Part shown: piece by piece, positions 1 through 12,207 of the stretch
How positions within the stretch are numbered: the first letter of the stretch is position 1
Layout: every line of letters begins with the position of its first letter
The notes under the pieces: model-generated
Told to the model about the DNA's origin: nothing
Databases searched by the model: none
The model's input: the letters and a program-made list of their open reading frames with translations, nothing else
Assembly: GCF_022376445.1 (NCBI RefSeq)
Contig: NW_025955068.1
Coordinates: 1 to 64,000 of the forward strand
DNA: 64,000 bases
Direction: 5' to 3'
DNA from: Fomitopsis serialis
Lineage: Eukaryota; Basidiomycota; Agaricomycetes; Polyporales; Fomitopsidaceae
Program-made: the position numbers and the translations under genes

Positions 1-935
1 ACCTCGAAGACGATCGTAGCACACTCCCTGAGTCGGCCAGGCCACTGGCAGATACCTTCTTTTTGTGAGCATGTACTTCGTCCTCGTGCTTGCGCGTCTG
101 GAAAGCAAGTGTCGGGGTACGATCATTCGATGATGCGTTCTGACGAACGACGACCCAAACTAGGAAAATCAGTGGACTACATATCCCTGGCATGGGTTCT
201 TTTCGGCACCTACCACCGGAGGTTCGTGGCAGTAGAGCTGATGTCTTCTCTCGAAGCGTGTCCAGAATCTGCGGACATACCTTCTACATCCATCCCAGCA
301 CAGTGCGTTGCCGATACGCGCCTTACAATGGAGCAACCTTCCCCTGGAGTGCCGAGTGCCGGCTGCGCAATGTCAAATCACTGCTGTAACACGGTTTGGC
401 GGTAATTGCGGGGAAGACATGGAACGACACTTCATGTGACGTGGGCAGGCAGTAGTATGCGATAACCATCGCCTCCAGCTGCCTGGCCTGAAGTGCCGCG
501 AGTTGGCCGCGAGTCGGCATACGTCGATAACCCACGAAATGGACGTGCAGGCACCCCTCTTGATCTCCCGCGGATTGACGCCGCGGAGTTGGCGAGTAGT
601 ACCGCTGCCGTGAGATTCTGCAGTATCTGCAACCCGTGCGTGTCACCTCGTAATGTCCTAGGACAATCACGGTGTCACGCTTCTGACACGCCCTTGTGTG
701 TGGCGACCCTGCAATACGGTGGGTACCGGCGTCGCGGGGGGTCCTTCCGTCGGACGCATTTGATGCAACGATCCTTGCGCTGTGCTTCTTGCGCAAGATG
801 CCACTGGCACCTAAGAAGGCTGAGTTCCTGGAACGGTATGGTGGGCGTGCATAAATTCGGAATCTCGCCAGCACCATTCCCTCTCCACATCCCGGATCTT
901 CCTTGTGCATTGTCCCGCGTCCACGCCCGCATAGT
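1..935. other. Upstream stretch without a supported gene
   Basis: Short open frames exist on both strands, but none shows a recognisable domain or a consistent splice pattern. The right end is probably the promoter and 5' leader of the WOPR gene that starts at 936. Confidence 0.5.
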
Positions 936-2578
936 ATGCCGTTGCCTCAGCGATCCGCCACGACGGCAACCGACGTCCAGCCATTCTATGGCTACGTAGA
1001 CACCACTGAAGACGCTCTTCGACTCATCGAGGTACGTGTCACTCAGGCTCTTGCATATTTCAACAGACTCACACTTCCCCTATGCATTGGTTTCTTGACT
1101 GTACCTGCGTGTTCTATGCTGCCACCATAAGGCCGCTAGAAGGGGATTCTTACCTCGAGTCACTCGCCGCTTGAATGAGCTTGAACGCCGATCAATGATC
1201 AGGAGTGGTGCTGTCTTTGTCTTCAGTGTCGAGGAGAGCGGGATCAAACGTTGGACGGAGGGGTTAGCGTGGTCACAATCACGTATTTCTGGTAATTTCT
1301 TGGTAAGTCTATACTCTTGCACAATGAAGCGCAGCGCGTGCTCACGAAAGCGCCGGCATCAGATCTATAGAGAAGTCACCGACAGAAGCAGCCTTCGTGC
1401 TTCCCAGCAGTCGTCCGAGGTGACTGACATGACTCAAGGGAGTAATCCCGTCGATGGCCATGTCATGTTGAAGCCCAACGGACTCGTAAAGAAGGTGGGC
1501 AACGAGTACGCTCATGTGTAACCTTGTCGGCTGACGATGAATTAACAAGACAATAACGGTCAAAATCAACGGCTCTGACCACCACCTTATCTCGTACTTC
1601 ACGCAGGACGACGTGCGCTCTGGGCGGTTGCACAGACCGACGAGTCGCCCCGATCTCATGGCGCTTAAGATACCGATGGAGCTTTTACAGTCCGCCAACT
1701 TCAGGTACCCATTGAAGCTGGAGACGCAATACACTACAGTCCCTTCGTATCTGTAAGTGGTTTGGTCTGGTTGTGCGGCCAATCTTATGCTGACGTCTTC
1801 GGGCACTGTGGTCAGGGATGATGCGGACAGCATTGATTATCAACGTAGGAACGCGCTGGGCCTGTCTTCTCTTCCGTCCAGAACGATGGCTCGGACGCCG
1901 CACCTAGGGGCGGGTCCCTCACCGCTGGAGATTTCGACTTTCTCACGCTCTCCAGTTGGTTCACCTACAAGCCCATATCTGGCACAGAGTAGACCATCGC
2001 CATTCGACGCAGTCTATCCCCGGCTTCACACCGACATTAGCCATCCCATATCGCCATCGGATTCCGCGCACACCGCCCATTCACCCTACAGCCCCGTCGA
2101 CTCTCCCGTCATGGACGACCTGGCACCTCAGTCCTGGTCCCCTTCCTACTCTTGCGCGCCCGAAACGTACTCCATGTCAGGCGGGGCACCCGCGATGTAC
2201 CAGGGACAGCTGCCGGTCGGCCACTTCGATTCGGCCCACCTGCCGAGGGACGAAACGTGGACACAGCACGCCCACAGCAGTATGCGTATGGAGCGCGGAT
2301 ACGAACACGACATTCACCGGCTCGACATCGCGGAACACCCAGAGTCGGCAGCTTGGTCTGCGGCTGCGATGTCGGGTTCCCATTACGCATCGGCCCCGCC
2401 GACCAGTGTGTCGATCAGTGCCCATTATCCTGCTGTACGTGGCCGAGACCATGTCCGCACCCGATCGGTCCCCCCCGTATGGTCATGGGGGCAAGACTCG
2501 GCTCATTCGCTCTACCAGCTCCCTCCAGTCTCTCACCCCATATACGCTTCGCATGGTGCGCGCCACTCGCCGAGTTGA
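936..2578 (+). CDS. WOPR-domain (Gti1/Pac2 family) transcription factor
   Basis: Likely nuclear DNA-binding regulator. Exons 936-1031, 1132-1302, 1363-1494, 1550-1752 and 1816-2578 join in phase with GT-AG introns to give 454 aa. The first WOPR half is visible near residues 12-95: PFYGYVDTTEDALRLIE, a run of RR and ER pairs, SGAVFVFSVEESGIKRWTEG, then SRISGNFL and YREV. The second half, LVKK followed by TITVKINGSDHHLISYF, lies near residues 128-150. The C-terminal 250 residues are rich in Ser, Pro, Tyr and His and look disordered, as in other WOPR proteins such as Wor1, Gti1 and Pac2, which control morphological switching, nutrient responses and secondary metabolism in fungi. Which process this one controls is not shown by the sequence. 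It converges on the Tfb2 gene, whose stop is 276 bp away. Confidence 0.92.
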
Positions 2579-2854
2579 GTTGGCCGCCATAGACCGTTTG
2601 TCTCTGCTACTTTCCACCGTTTATTTGCTGCACATGTATACCGTGACCTGAGTGTTTTTATTTTGATGAGCATCACGCACGATCCTACCAATGCTGATTC
2701 GGTTTTGTGAATGAACCAGCACCAAGTGTGCGTTCCCAGTGTCCAAACGTACTACGTCATAGCCGACCATGAGCGACTAGCCCTGGAACCGCAAGGGTTA
2801 CAGAGAATGAATGGCGATATGCATTCCCATCTGATCTTGTCAGCCACACCTAAG

Positions 2855-4944
2855 CTACGCTATGCCCGCAGACCGCCTCTCGATGAATCCCCGTATGTTA
2901 GCATGCCCATCCAGGGTGCCGAAGAAACACCGCTTGGCCGGGTTCTCCCATAACACGACGTCCAGCTGCTTGGCGTAGTTGAGCACGTATTCATAATCTG
3001 CCTGGGAAGCGAACGCAGTGTATAAATATCCTGTAACCGAGAAGGTCAGCGTCCGCATGCAATAGTGCCTGCACATAAGCAACATGACTTGAGGAACCTT
3101 CTTGCGACTTCAGTCTGTTCTTCTCTAGTTCCCATAGGCGTATTTGATCCTGCACTGTTACTGGTAGGAGAGGTTTCTGCGGATGATGCGACTATCGTGA
3201 GATGCGGTCTGCGCAATCAGGATACCAGGAACGTACATTCTTGCGCATTTGTGGGTGTGCGTGTGTCGTCAAATAGCTAATAATCTGCAATACCGCATAA
3301 CTGACGGCGTCCTTGGAATACGTAACAGACTCTCTGCTCACTTGATCCGCGGTAATACCATTCGCAAGGGCCTTCTTGACACTCTCACGAGTTATCGCAC
3401 CGACGACGAGATTCGGGAATCGAGATTTCATATTCACGAAGAGGTTCAGCACGGCAATCTGCAGAGGATTGTCTATATCCAAATGAGACGGTTGCTCCAG
3501 GTGGGAATGTATAACACGCACCAGTGTATGCATACAGTCTGTAATTTGTCTCCAATACAATGAACCCTTGGTCATGAGAGCCGCCTCCTGTACTACGGGA
3601 GGTCGGCAGAGGAGGCGACGACGATGTTAGCGTTGTGGCTAGACGGGACGGACAGAAGCGATGGGCGGACGTCTAGACCAAATGAGATCCTGTCAATCGA
3701 CAGATTGTACCAATGCTGAGATGGAAGGCTAACGGACATTGTGCTGCCAGATCAAGCCGTAATTACGCAAGTCCGCGAGCATAGCGCCCTGGGTGGGACT
3801 CAGATTCTCCGTTGAATATTCCTGCTCAGATAATCAATGATAGCCTTTCGGACACAGAAGAGACCATCGACACACCCGGCCAAGCTCCATCGTTGATAAC
3901 ATTAACAAGAAGCTCAAAACCTCCACCAGATCCATTTGTCGTTCCTATTCCGGCAAACAGAACGTGATGGGACCGTGGTTCTACGCAGAGAACCTCCTAC
4001 CTCTGCCATATGAAGAAATTGCAGCAACAGCTCCCACAGTTGAGCGTGAGGATCATGCAACAGAAATTGGAAGCCAGACGATGTTATCTGCAGGACGCCG
4101 CCGCTATTGCGTATCTCAGCCTCTATGGCTCTCATTGGGCATTGACACGCACAACTCACTGCATTTTCGTCATTAGACCGCTTCGTTGCAAGAGAAACAG
4201 AACTTCCTGCGAAGGCTTCGTAGGATGTTGTCCTGTTCCGGAGGATACCATGTAGTGGAGAATGGTCTGAAGTCGAGCCTGTTAGACGGCTTCGCGAAAC
4301 TTAGGGTGACCGAGGGCACACCTCCCAACGTTCGAGGGCATACGCATCCAATGTAGCGATGTCAGGAGACGGATGTTGCGGGTCGGGTTCCGCCGGTACT
4401 CCAAAGCTTCCTGTCGTCCCTCTGAAAGGATCAGCATCGGTGACGTCTTCATCGTCCTCGTGGGATCACGCGCTCACCCGCTAGTGATAGCTTGTCGTAG
4501 CGATGCTCGGAATGTGGGATTCAATGCAAGCTTCGTTGTTGAGTTTGGGATTATATGGAGACGTGCTAACGTGGAAAGGGAGTCACTGTAAGGCCTAATA
4601 AAAAGATCACTTCATAAAAGTGCGAGATAGGATATGCGAGTCATACTTTTTACCCTCATGTGTAACCCACGCCGACATTGTCGACATCGGTATGGCAGAT
4701 TCGAGCCATAGAAGGTTCATGATTAGCTGGCGTTCCAGCGGTTGCACAAGACTAGCTCGCTGTAAGTAAGAGCGGCTCAGTGGGACGGAATACTGGCGCA
4801 CCGGAAAATAGAGAGACACGCTGATGGCCTCTGATATAGCCTCGTCAGCGCGTTCTGTGACTGAGAGTGCATAAAAGCTAAGAGAATATGGGGACTCCAT
4901 TCGCTCTGTGTGGCCGAGTCCGCACTGAGTTCGACGGAGGGCAT
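2855..4944 (-). CDS. TFB2: TFIIH core subunit Tfb2 (human p52/GTF2H4)
   Basis: Subunit of general transcription and repair factor TFIIH; in the family it anchors and stimulates the XPB/Ssl2 helicase in transcription initiation and nucleotide excision repair. Thirteen exons (4802-4944, 4647-4751, 4478-4594, 4322-4421, 4160-4266, 4001-4103, 3876-3944, 3738-3821, 3522-3672, 3342-3472, 3237-3284, 3098-3176, 2855-3030) keep phase throughout and give 470 aa, normal for the family. Diagnostic blocks in order: [101 protein letters not shown] and [12 protein letters not shown] at the C-terminus. No in-frame stop or shift was found, so the gene looks functional. It is divergent from the gankyrin gene across 291 bp, which probably holds both promoters. 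Confidence 0.95.
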
Positions 4945-5235
4945 GTCTCTCGCGATGGGGGTGTTGAGTGAGTCTGGCTCACTGTCCGCGTGTCCGGTAT
5001 ACTCTCACGACCCTGCCAACGTCCTCGATGTCCTTGACGTCGAGCGGTCGGTTGAGCCTAACTGACTGAACGGAGGAGGCCCCGGTCCGCGCTTGATCAA
5101 GGCTCCTCACCCAAAATAGGCAATTTACAGCCACCAGCACTCGCCAAGTTCCCACGGCATGATGCCACAGACGCGTCTGCCGCACACGCGTCGTCTCGCT
5201 CTCATCCTTTCCTCCTCCATCCACTTCTCTATACG
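4945..5235. promoter_or_regulatory. Shared divergent promoter region of TFB2 and NAS6
   Basis: The start codons of two conserved housekeeping genes face away from each other across 291 bp, so both promoters and 5' leaders must lie here. No clear TATA box was seen. The assignment is by position only. Confidence 0.5.
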
Positions 5236-6445
5236 ATGTCAAACAATTCAGTGCACAACGCTGCACTAAACCGCAAGTATATTTAATTCTGTGCTTATAT
5301 CAGTGGTTCACGGATCTTGACAGGCCAGACCGGATTGCTTCGGTCTCTGGTCTCTCAGGACCCTACCCTCGTTAACTCGCCCGACGTGGTAAAGGCCCAT
5401 GGTGCTGCACGTATGTATTGAGCCCCCCCTGACTTGAGTGTTTTAGGATGGTCGAACGCCACTGCACTGGGCAGCCTCGTCGGGGGCCCTCGACATCGCA
5501 CGGTATTTGATTGATCAAGGAGCAGATGTCGATCGTGCGGACAATAGCGGGTGGACTCCCCTACACATCGCGTGTAACGTTTCTGTTAGTGTCGCTGATT
5601 CTGTCCACTCATGACAGGAGTAGCTAGCGCAGGGCATGAAGAGGTTGTACGTGAACTATTGGGCGCCGGCGCGAATATCAACCGAAAGAATGACAAGGGC
5701 ATCACACCGCTGTATGAATTGCACACCGCGTCTTACAGTGTCACTGACATTGGTTATTGGCAGGCACTATGCGGCTTCCAAGTCCCGAGTTGACGTATGA
5801 CAGCTCGTTTTACCGAGCTAGTATTGTGTTTTACCCTGCCTCTTCAGATAGGCAAACTACTCATTTCCCGAGGAGCTGATGTGAGTCCAGCTTCGTTCCT
5901 CTCTGTCTTGGGATGAGGCCCGACAATGCTCATAGATCAATGCGCGAGACAAGGCAAACCAGCTACCACTGTGCGTCCTCATCTTGCTATCGTAGAACTG
6001 TATATCTATCATGAGATCCGAAGCCACCGTGCTGCTACCACAGGGTCGACTGGATTCATCAGTCTTCTGCTTAAGCCTCCCGAGGAGTCTCCCAAACCCC
6101 GGCTAAACACCGCTGACCGTGTGGGTGCGTCTCTTGTGCAGCTTGCCGCGAGAGTTCGCCCTCGATCTCGTTTAAATGGTGCTAGGTAACACGCCTCTTC
6201 ACCTGGCCATGGAGTCAGCATACGCGGAAGCGGCCTGCCTCCTCATTGAGGCCGGCGCGGATCGCACTCGCGTAAGTAGTATGAAGTCAGTCTGTGCGAT
6301 CCTCACGGTGCTGAGACGACACAACTATCGCTCCTGACAGGAGAACCTCGATGGCGAAATGCCGGAAGATCTCGAAGGTGTGGGCGGACAGGAACAGAGA
6401 CGGGCAAAGGATTATGTCATTGAGCGCTGCGGGAAGCGGTCATAA
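5236..6445 (+). CDS. NAS6: 26S proteasome assembly chaperone Nas6 / gankyrin (PSMD10-like), ankyrin repeats
   Basis: Ankyrin-repeat chaperone that in yeast and animals binds the Rpt3 ATPase during assembly of the 19S regulatory particle. Ten small exons (5236-5276, 5304-5388, 5447-5571, 5628-5711, 5764-5794, 5848-5880, 5936-5970, 6024-6124, 6186-6271, 6341-6445) join in phase to 241 aa, close to the usual length. Ankyrin signatures recur: GRTPLHWAASSGALDIARYL, SGWTPLHIA, KGITPLHYAASKSRVDIGKLL, PLHRAATTGSTGFISLLL and GNTPLHLAMESAYAEAACLL. The C-terminus carries GGQEQRRAKDYVIERCGKR, typical of fungal Nas6. The first intron would be only 27 nt in this model, so the exact N-terminal splice choice is the weakest part. 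Confidence 0.9.
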
Positions 6446-8200
6446 GACGTCCACGGCAGCAAATCGACTCTGGGAAGAAGTTGTGCAATTGGGCTATGTA
6501 ATCTGCAGGATGTCTTACATGCAATCGCGCGGAAGAAGTTGCGGCGGCAGAATCAAGTAACTCGGTGGCGGAGAAGAATCTGTCGGTATCTATATGATTC
6601 CGTAACTGACCTAGCCCGATGGCTGGCATCAAAATGAACATACAGGATGTGCCTTCTGGCCACTCCGAGAGCAGCTTTCATAAAGCAGGCACGACTAGGG
6701 GCATGCAAACTACTGATCATGATTGGCTGTCAATCACGGATGCCAATCACTCAGCATGACTAGTGGAAACAAACCACATAGGAGTGGGCGAACTGCCTAC
6801 CAGGTGACAGAACAACGATTGCCTTACTCAAAGGCGCAAGGCGTATGCTTGACATTGTGCGCATCACTGAGGGATCCGAGTGGCGAATGGTACGTGCATT
6901 TCATAGATCGGCCTGCGCTTTTAGATACTAGCTCATCGCCCCCTAACTAGAATTCCCGACTGCGCCTGCACACCCTGGCACTGATGCTACAAGGGTGAGT
7001 ATTCTCCACGATACAATCCCGCGTCTGACCGGCTCATACGCAGCAACGTAGCAACAGTCGTATTGCCGTCATTATTAACGCAAAACATGGCTACGTCTGA
7101 CCTTCACACGGACTTCAGTCGGAACATTAAATAATGGCTACCCTCATAGAACTCCGCGATGTCTTCATGACCGCGGCACTCCTGCGCTTAGTGGGATCAG
7201 ATGCACAGTGCGAGCAAGCCGTCATAAATCGACAGCGCCGAAATTCCCATGGATGAAGCGCTCTACTAGTACCTCAGGCCTTCCCTGCGTGCTGTATACT
7301 GGTCCAATAGCTGCTCCTAATTATCTGACGCTCGAATCGATGCTAACCTTCATTGTCCTACACGAAGACCAGCGCAAGAACCGGGAATTGCAGTTGCATA
7401 AATAGCCATCAGGTAGAGTATTCACCGGGACGGTAATGGCTCGTTGCTGCCGAGCTAAACACCTCGCGAAGGCAACGGGCATCTTGCTAGATCAGCCTGT
7501 GAGTTGTATTTTATTGTCAGATTGAACCAATATTTCACGACGTACAATACGCCATTGTCCCTTGCGGTCGTCGCAATATATGCCATGGTGTGTGTCAGTT
7601 TATCAGACCATCGCCACCGCAGTCCCTGAACCAGGCTAGTCTGCACCCCTGGTTGTTGTCTCTTATCGACGTCATTCACAGGGCGGCAACAATACTCACT
7701 GTCCGTGTCATGAATAATGTGACTACACATGGACACTGGGAGGACAAGTAGTGGCCTAGAATTGGACTTGCACTCGATCTCATGGTCGCGTACAGCAACG
7801 TGGCACTCATGCGGAGTCACGAACTGATTTATCTTTTGACGTAACCAAAGCGCGGTATTGGTGCAAACATGGCGGTGGGAGCCACAGGGCTTCGTGGAGA
7901 ACTGGCGAGCATCACTTCATGTCGTAAAAGCTAGAAGGACTGACGGACCATCCTCAGAGACGGAGGCGCTACTCCCGGGCCCACTACAGCCCAGCGATAT
8001 AATGCAGAGATATCTCGACCGCATGCTCAGAGTCTGAAACATGACACCCGAGATTCAAATGCAGTAATATTTATTCTCTTCGCGCCTGCACCGTGATGCG
8101 AGCTGTCGGGACGGTCGACGCCGATGAGTCAGTTAAACTCAGGCGCCGATGGAGTAAAAGGTGCGATCGCCCAGTTCCGTCCCATGGGGATTTATCGGTC
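6446..8200. other. Gene-poor stretch
   Basis: Only short frames without recognisable domains on either strand. I see no repeat, transposon end or RNA gene. Confidence 0.4.
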
Positions 8201-8227
8201 TGTTCATGCATAGATCGACAATGGAGC

Positions 8228-8310
8228 CTTACCTGTCTGGGACGGTCATGTCTCGGAGAGTAGGGTCCAACTCCACGTCCCAGGCTTCCGCCAGATCACA
8301 TCGCTCGCAA
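8228..8310 (-). CDS. Isolated exon-like fragment, gene unknown
   Basis: On the minus strand a frame reads CERCDLAEAWDVELDPTLRD then MTVPDR and ends at a good GT donor (GTAAGG in the plus-strand stretch 8225-8235). The composition looks like real protein, but I could not connect it to a start or stop. It may be a downstream exon of the unknown gene at 9.1-10 kb or a relic. Confidence 0.25.
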
Positions 8311-9109
8311 CCTTGCTCGACGTTGTATGTTCATTCCCAAATGGGAGCGTGACTGTCCATATCCAAGCGAGATGGCCTACGTTACTCCTGCTGTGCCGGT
8401 GACGAGCGAAGCGCTTCATTAAGGGCAAGTGGCTATCGATTGCGCGCCTCAGAACAAGACTTGAAAAGTAGCGAACGTGGTCCAAGCGCGTACCTTGCAT
8501 TAATCCGCAGAGGGAAGTTATGGTTGGGGGACGGGTTCCTCAGGCCTCAGGCCTTTATTATAACCCCTTGATATGCTTTATTTCCGCTAATCGCAGAGAA
8601 GCCTCTCACACACAGGGTCGCATGAACCAACCGGCGTGAATGAGCGAAGAGACAACAGCTTGGTCGCGAATCACAGCGCGCCCCGTAGCATTGCCGCGTG
8701 TTACACTGCTGCTGTGCACTTACTGAGCACTGCCCGGACTTCTGCTTTGACAACTTGAACACCTTCCCGATTTTGTGACCCTACTCGAATATATGAAGAC
8801 ATCTGTTCGCTCCATAGTCGTGCTGAATCACACCTTGAGCACTTAGACGAGTTTAACGGTGGCGTGCGCAGATGCATCACTGTATCCGTCGTGTGAAGCC
8901 TATATGTTGCTGATTTGAGGTACATTGGTTCGGTACATAGAACCGTGGTCATCGATCATTCTGTGTCGCATAAGGGCGAGACGATTACGGTACAGCCACG
9001 ATTGAAACGCCTGTGCGCGTTGTCCATCGTTTACAATTCTACACGACCTCAGATCGACTTCCTTGCGGAAGTCCAGGACATGATTGCGGCATCAAATGTG
9101 TGGGCTCAT

Positions 9110-9980
9110 CTATCCATTCTCCAGGGCCTCCAGGGCCGCCTCGTTAGCACCGGCCACGTCAAAACTTGCAACGTCATATAAATCACGTAGTTCCTCCGAT
9201 CCGAGTCGGGGCACCAGCTGCGACTTGGGAGCTCAAACGTGGGGTATCATCATCGCAGCCTCAGGCTCTACGGAGAACTGGATCATAATCACATACGAAG
9301 TGGATTGGAAACCTGACAACAATTAAGTGCCAATGGATATTGGGAGGGGTCGGGCTTCGAGACGATGTCGAGCTGGACGTTGTCGTTGCGGATCGCTGAC
9401 AACTTGAAGCCTATCATTGGTCTCGTCTGACCGCACTGTAGTAAAACGTAAGTTTTTTGGGACAAGATGGGCATGTCATACCCGATCCGAAATTACACCT
9501 TGCATCGCGTCTAGGATAGCGTTTTCGCGTATCAACATGTCACGCTGAGTCGCAGAGAATTAGTATGTAAGCGAGCATTGCGCAACGCGCTACGTTCGCG
9601 TATGCCAACTGCCGTGGCGCAAGGTTTGGTACCAAATGGAAAAGATGGTCCCGCCGCTTCTCAGCATTGAATAGCTGAGACCTGCCACTTGTCAGTCACA
9701 TCTTCGACCGCGGCGAACCTAGACACACCTCACCCTCAGCGGTCCCGGGCCACACCTTATCTCTATTCCTCTTCTTAAGCGAACCTCTTGGGACTCAGAA
9801 GCCGAGCGATTCGTCATGGGTCACCGGGTGCCCACTGGATGTCCTTCATCGTCACTCGGGGCTCCGAGCAGCCGACAGCTTACGGCTTCGCTTCAACTTC
9901 AGGGACAGAATGAACGGGGGCCTCTCCGTATCAGGTTGTCCCACATGCAAGGATACCTCCATCTCTTCTACGACGTCACT
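9110..9980 (-). CDS. Possible multi-exon gene of unknown function
   Basis: Several minus-strand frames with protein-like composition follow one another. A start-like exon near 9.9 kb reads MEVSLHVGQPDTERPPFIL. It is followed by NAEKRRDHLFHLVPNLAPRQ, then RDMLIRENAILDAMQ, then GFKLSAIRNDNVQLDIVSKP. The last segment reads GSEELRDLYDVASFDVAGAN and ends EALENG with a stop at 9110-9112. Plausible GT-AG sites lie between most pieces, but phases could not be closed everywhere. I do not recognise the family. Confidence 0.3.
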
Positions 9981-12207
9981 TGACAGTTATGTCAGGTTCG
10001 CGAAACAAAGAGATGAAGGTTGTGCAGACACAACCCCAGTCCATTATTAGACAGCTGTGAATGTCTGGGAATCGCCTCAATATAAGAAACCCCATGATAT
10101 AAACGTTGCGCCCTGCTGACTCGGATGCTGCAGTTTGCCGACGTCACTCACAAGAAGCCTAACCCTGCCTTCCTGGACATGGGTCTCCCTGCGGCCATCT
10201 CGGGTCAGCAGTTGGCAATTGAAATATCACTAGTGCCTTCAGCGGTAAACCCTACTCGTCGGCAAGAGGCGGTAGCTCCAGCTTCGCGTTCAGCAGCGTG
10301 CAACAATGGAGGTATTGAGGCAAATGGCTCACAAGCGGGACGGTCAAGCACATGGTCCGTGCTTTACTTCTGCGACTGAAGCGAACCCTGGTCACGTAGC
10401 ATTCACCCCAGAGCCATATTATCCTCAAGAGGACTCACACGGCTTCAAAGGCCTGAAGGATCATGGTTAGTATGAAAAGTCAAGCTTCAATGAATCATGC
10501 ACCAACGCGTTCGACTTCACCACCGCGCCTCCGACTTGGAGTCGATATGTTCAAAGCAGCGACAGCGCTGGTTTGAGCGTGGCGTCTTGTATGTGGCCGT
10601 GACGGGCACCTGCCACAGTGCCACCGACTCGGAGTGCGTACTGAGGCTTACTCAGGCTGCGCCAGTAGGGATCCTCAGAACCGATTCGGAAGGGCTCCAC
10701 TATACTGTCAATCCTTTACCGATATCATAAGTATTGTGCGACTACAACCCCAGTACGAAAACTGCGTGTCAGTATCTTACACACCGCTTTCCAGATCTAG
10801 ACGAGATACATGCCTTCGTTACTTCCGAATATTGTAGTAGTTGGCGGCCGAGTGCAGATTGAAGCATCGAAGAATTTACTCCATAACGTGCCCGGCACCG
10901 TTACAACTATCAAGCGCGCGCGCGTGGTCGCGGCAGCTCAGTTGCAACAAATGCGGACGCAGCCTGAGTTGGACCAACGGACAGTCGCAGTACTGGCGAT
11001 TCAAGTGCTTTTCTCGTACTAGTAGGTGTGAGATGGTGCTAGATAACACATCATGGAGTCATGTTCGCGTGGAATGTCAGGTAAGCCTTTTCGACTGCAA
11101 TGGAGACCTAGAGATGACAAAAACTTGGGTAGGCGGGGCGCGTTCCGATCGCGTCGAGTCGCCCGGTCAGTCTGAGGCGCACCACGTAAATGATCTTCTA
11201 GTGACTTTCTTCCGGCTTACTTACAGTCCGGTCACTGCTGGTCTGACCCATCGCTATTAGGGACGATGTTGAGTCCTCAATCTGTGCCATTCAAACGTAC
11301 ACGATTAGTATGCGATATGTGACATGACTTCGAAACACGCTTACTATGTAGCTGTATAGGTTTACGCGATCGACCGCCATTTGGATAAGATATACACTAT
11401 ATCGTTGTTCCTTGCTCGAGTGCATTGCAACCAGTCGTTGCCGGAAGGTACTTTGAACAAGTCGTACGCTAAAGCCGCGGGACGAAGTCCCAAACTCGTC
11501 CCCTGCTCGCCGCGGCTGTACCCAGCGCTGGACTCGCTATCATTACTGCTTACCCCACCAAAGACGTCCGGCGTTGGTGTGCTGTACCCGATGAATCAAA
11601 CTTACTCCTCCCAATGCAGATTGCGATGACGCGACTCGCCGACAGTAACGGCTGTAGACAGCTGTGGATTTCCCGGCCAAAAGGGAAAGAATTACGCCGC
11701 CCCATGCTGGTGGAACAGTACGGGTGCAGTCACGGTCCTGAGCGCATGCATGGGACTCTTCTCAGTCATATTGATCGTGTTCACCCGAGCTACGCGGCTC
11801 CTGGAATGGAGATTTTGAGCCCCTCTGCCCTGGGTCTGTCACTGTATCATCGACCATCGACTGGATGTCAGTCTCTTGGGTACTGTTAGTTCACAAAGTT
11901 CTCCGTGGCATTTGAATCAGGCAGTGCTCTTGTCTTACCCTGGACCAGACCTACAGGGCCGGTGACACTTTCCCCCAGGACAAATCCTCGGACATAGGTG
12001 CTCCACGGTCTGGGGTCAACACTTGGGGTCGGCGACCGTGACAAGGCCCGTCGTCTCTGTGGCATGTTCTGGTCAAATGGTCTAATAACTGTCACATGAA
12101 ATCTCGAGATGGTCACCACACGATGCCTGGATATGGGTACATATACTTAGAGCGGAGCCAACAATCCAATTATTCATACAAGGCGGACAGTGGATGCTCT
12201 GGACAGT
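9981..12207. other. Gene-poor stretch with one exon-like frame
   Basis: A plus-strand frame ending near 10474 reads ATEANPGHVAFTPEPYYPQE then DSHGFKGLKDHG before a stop. It looks like the end of a real protein, but no upstream exons could be joined with confidence. The rest shows only short frames and no repeats. Confidence 0.3.
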
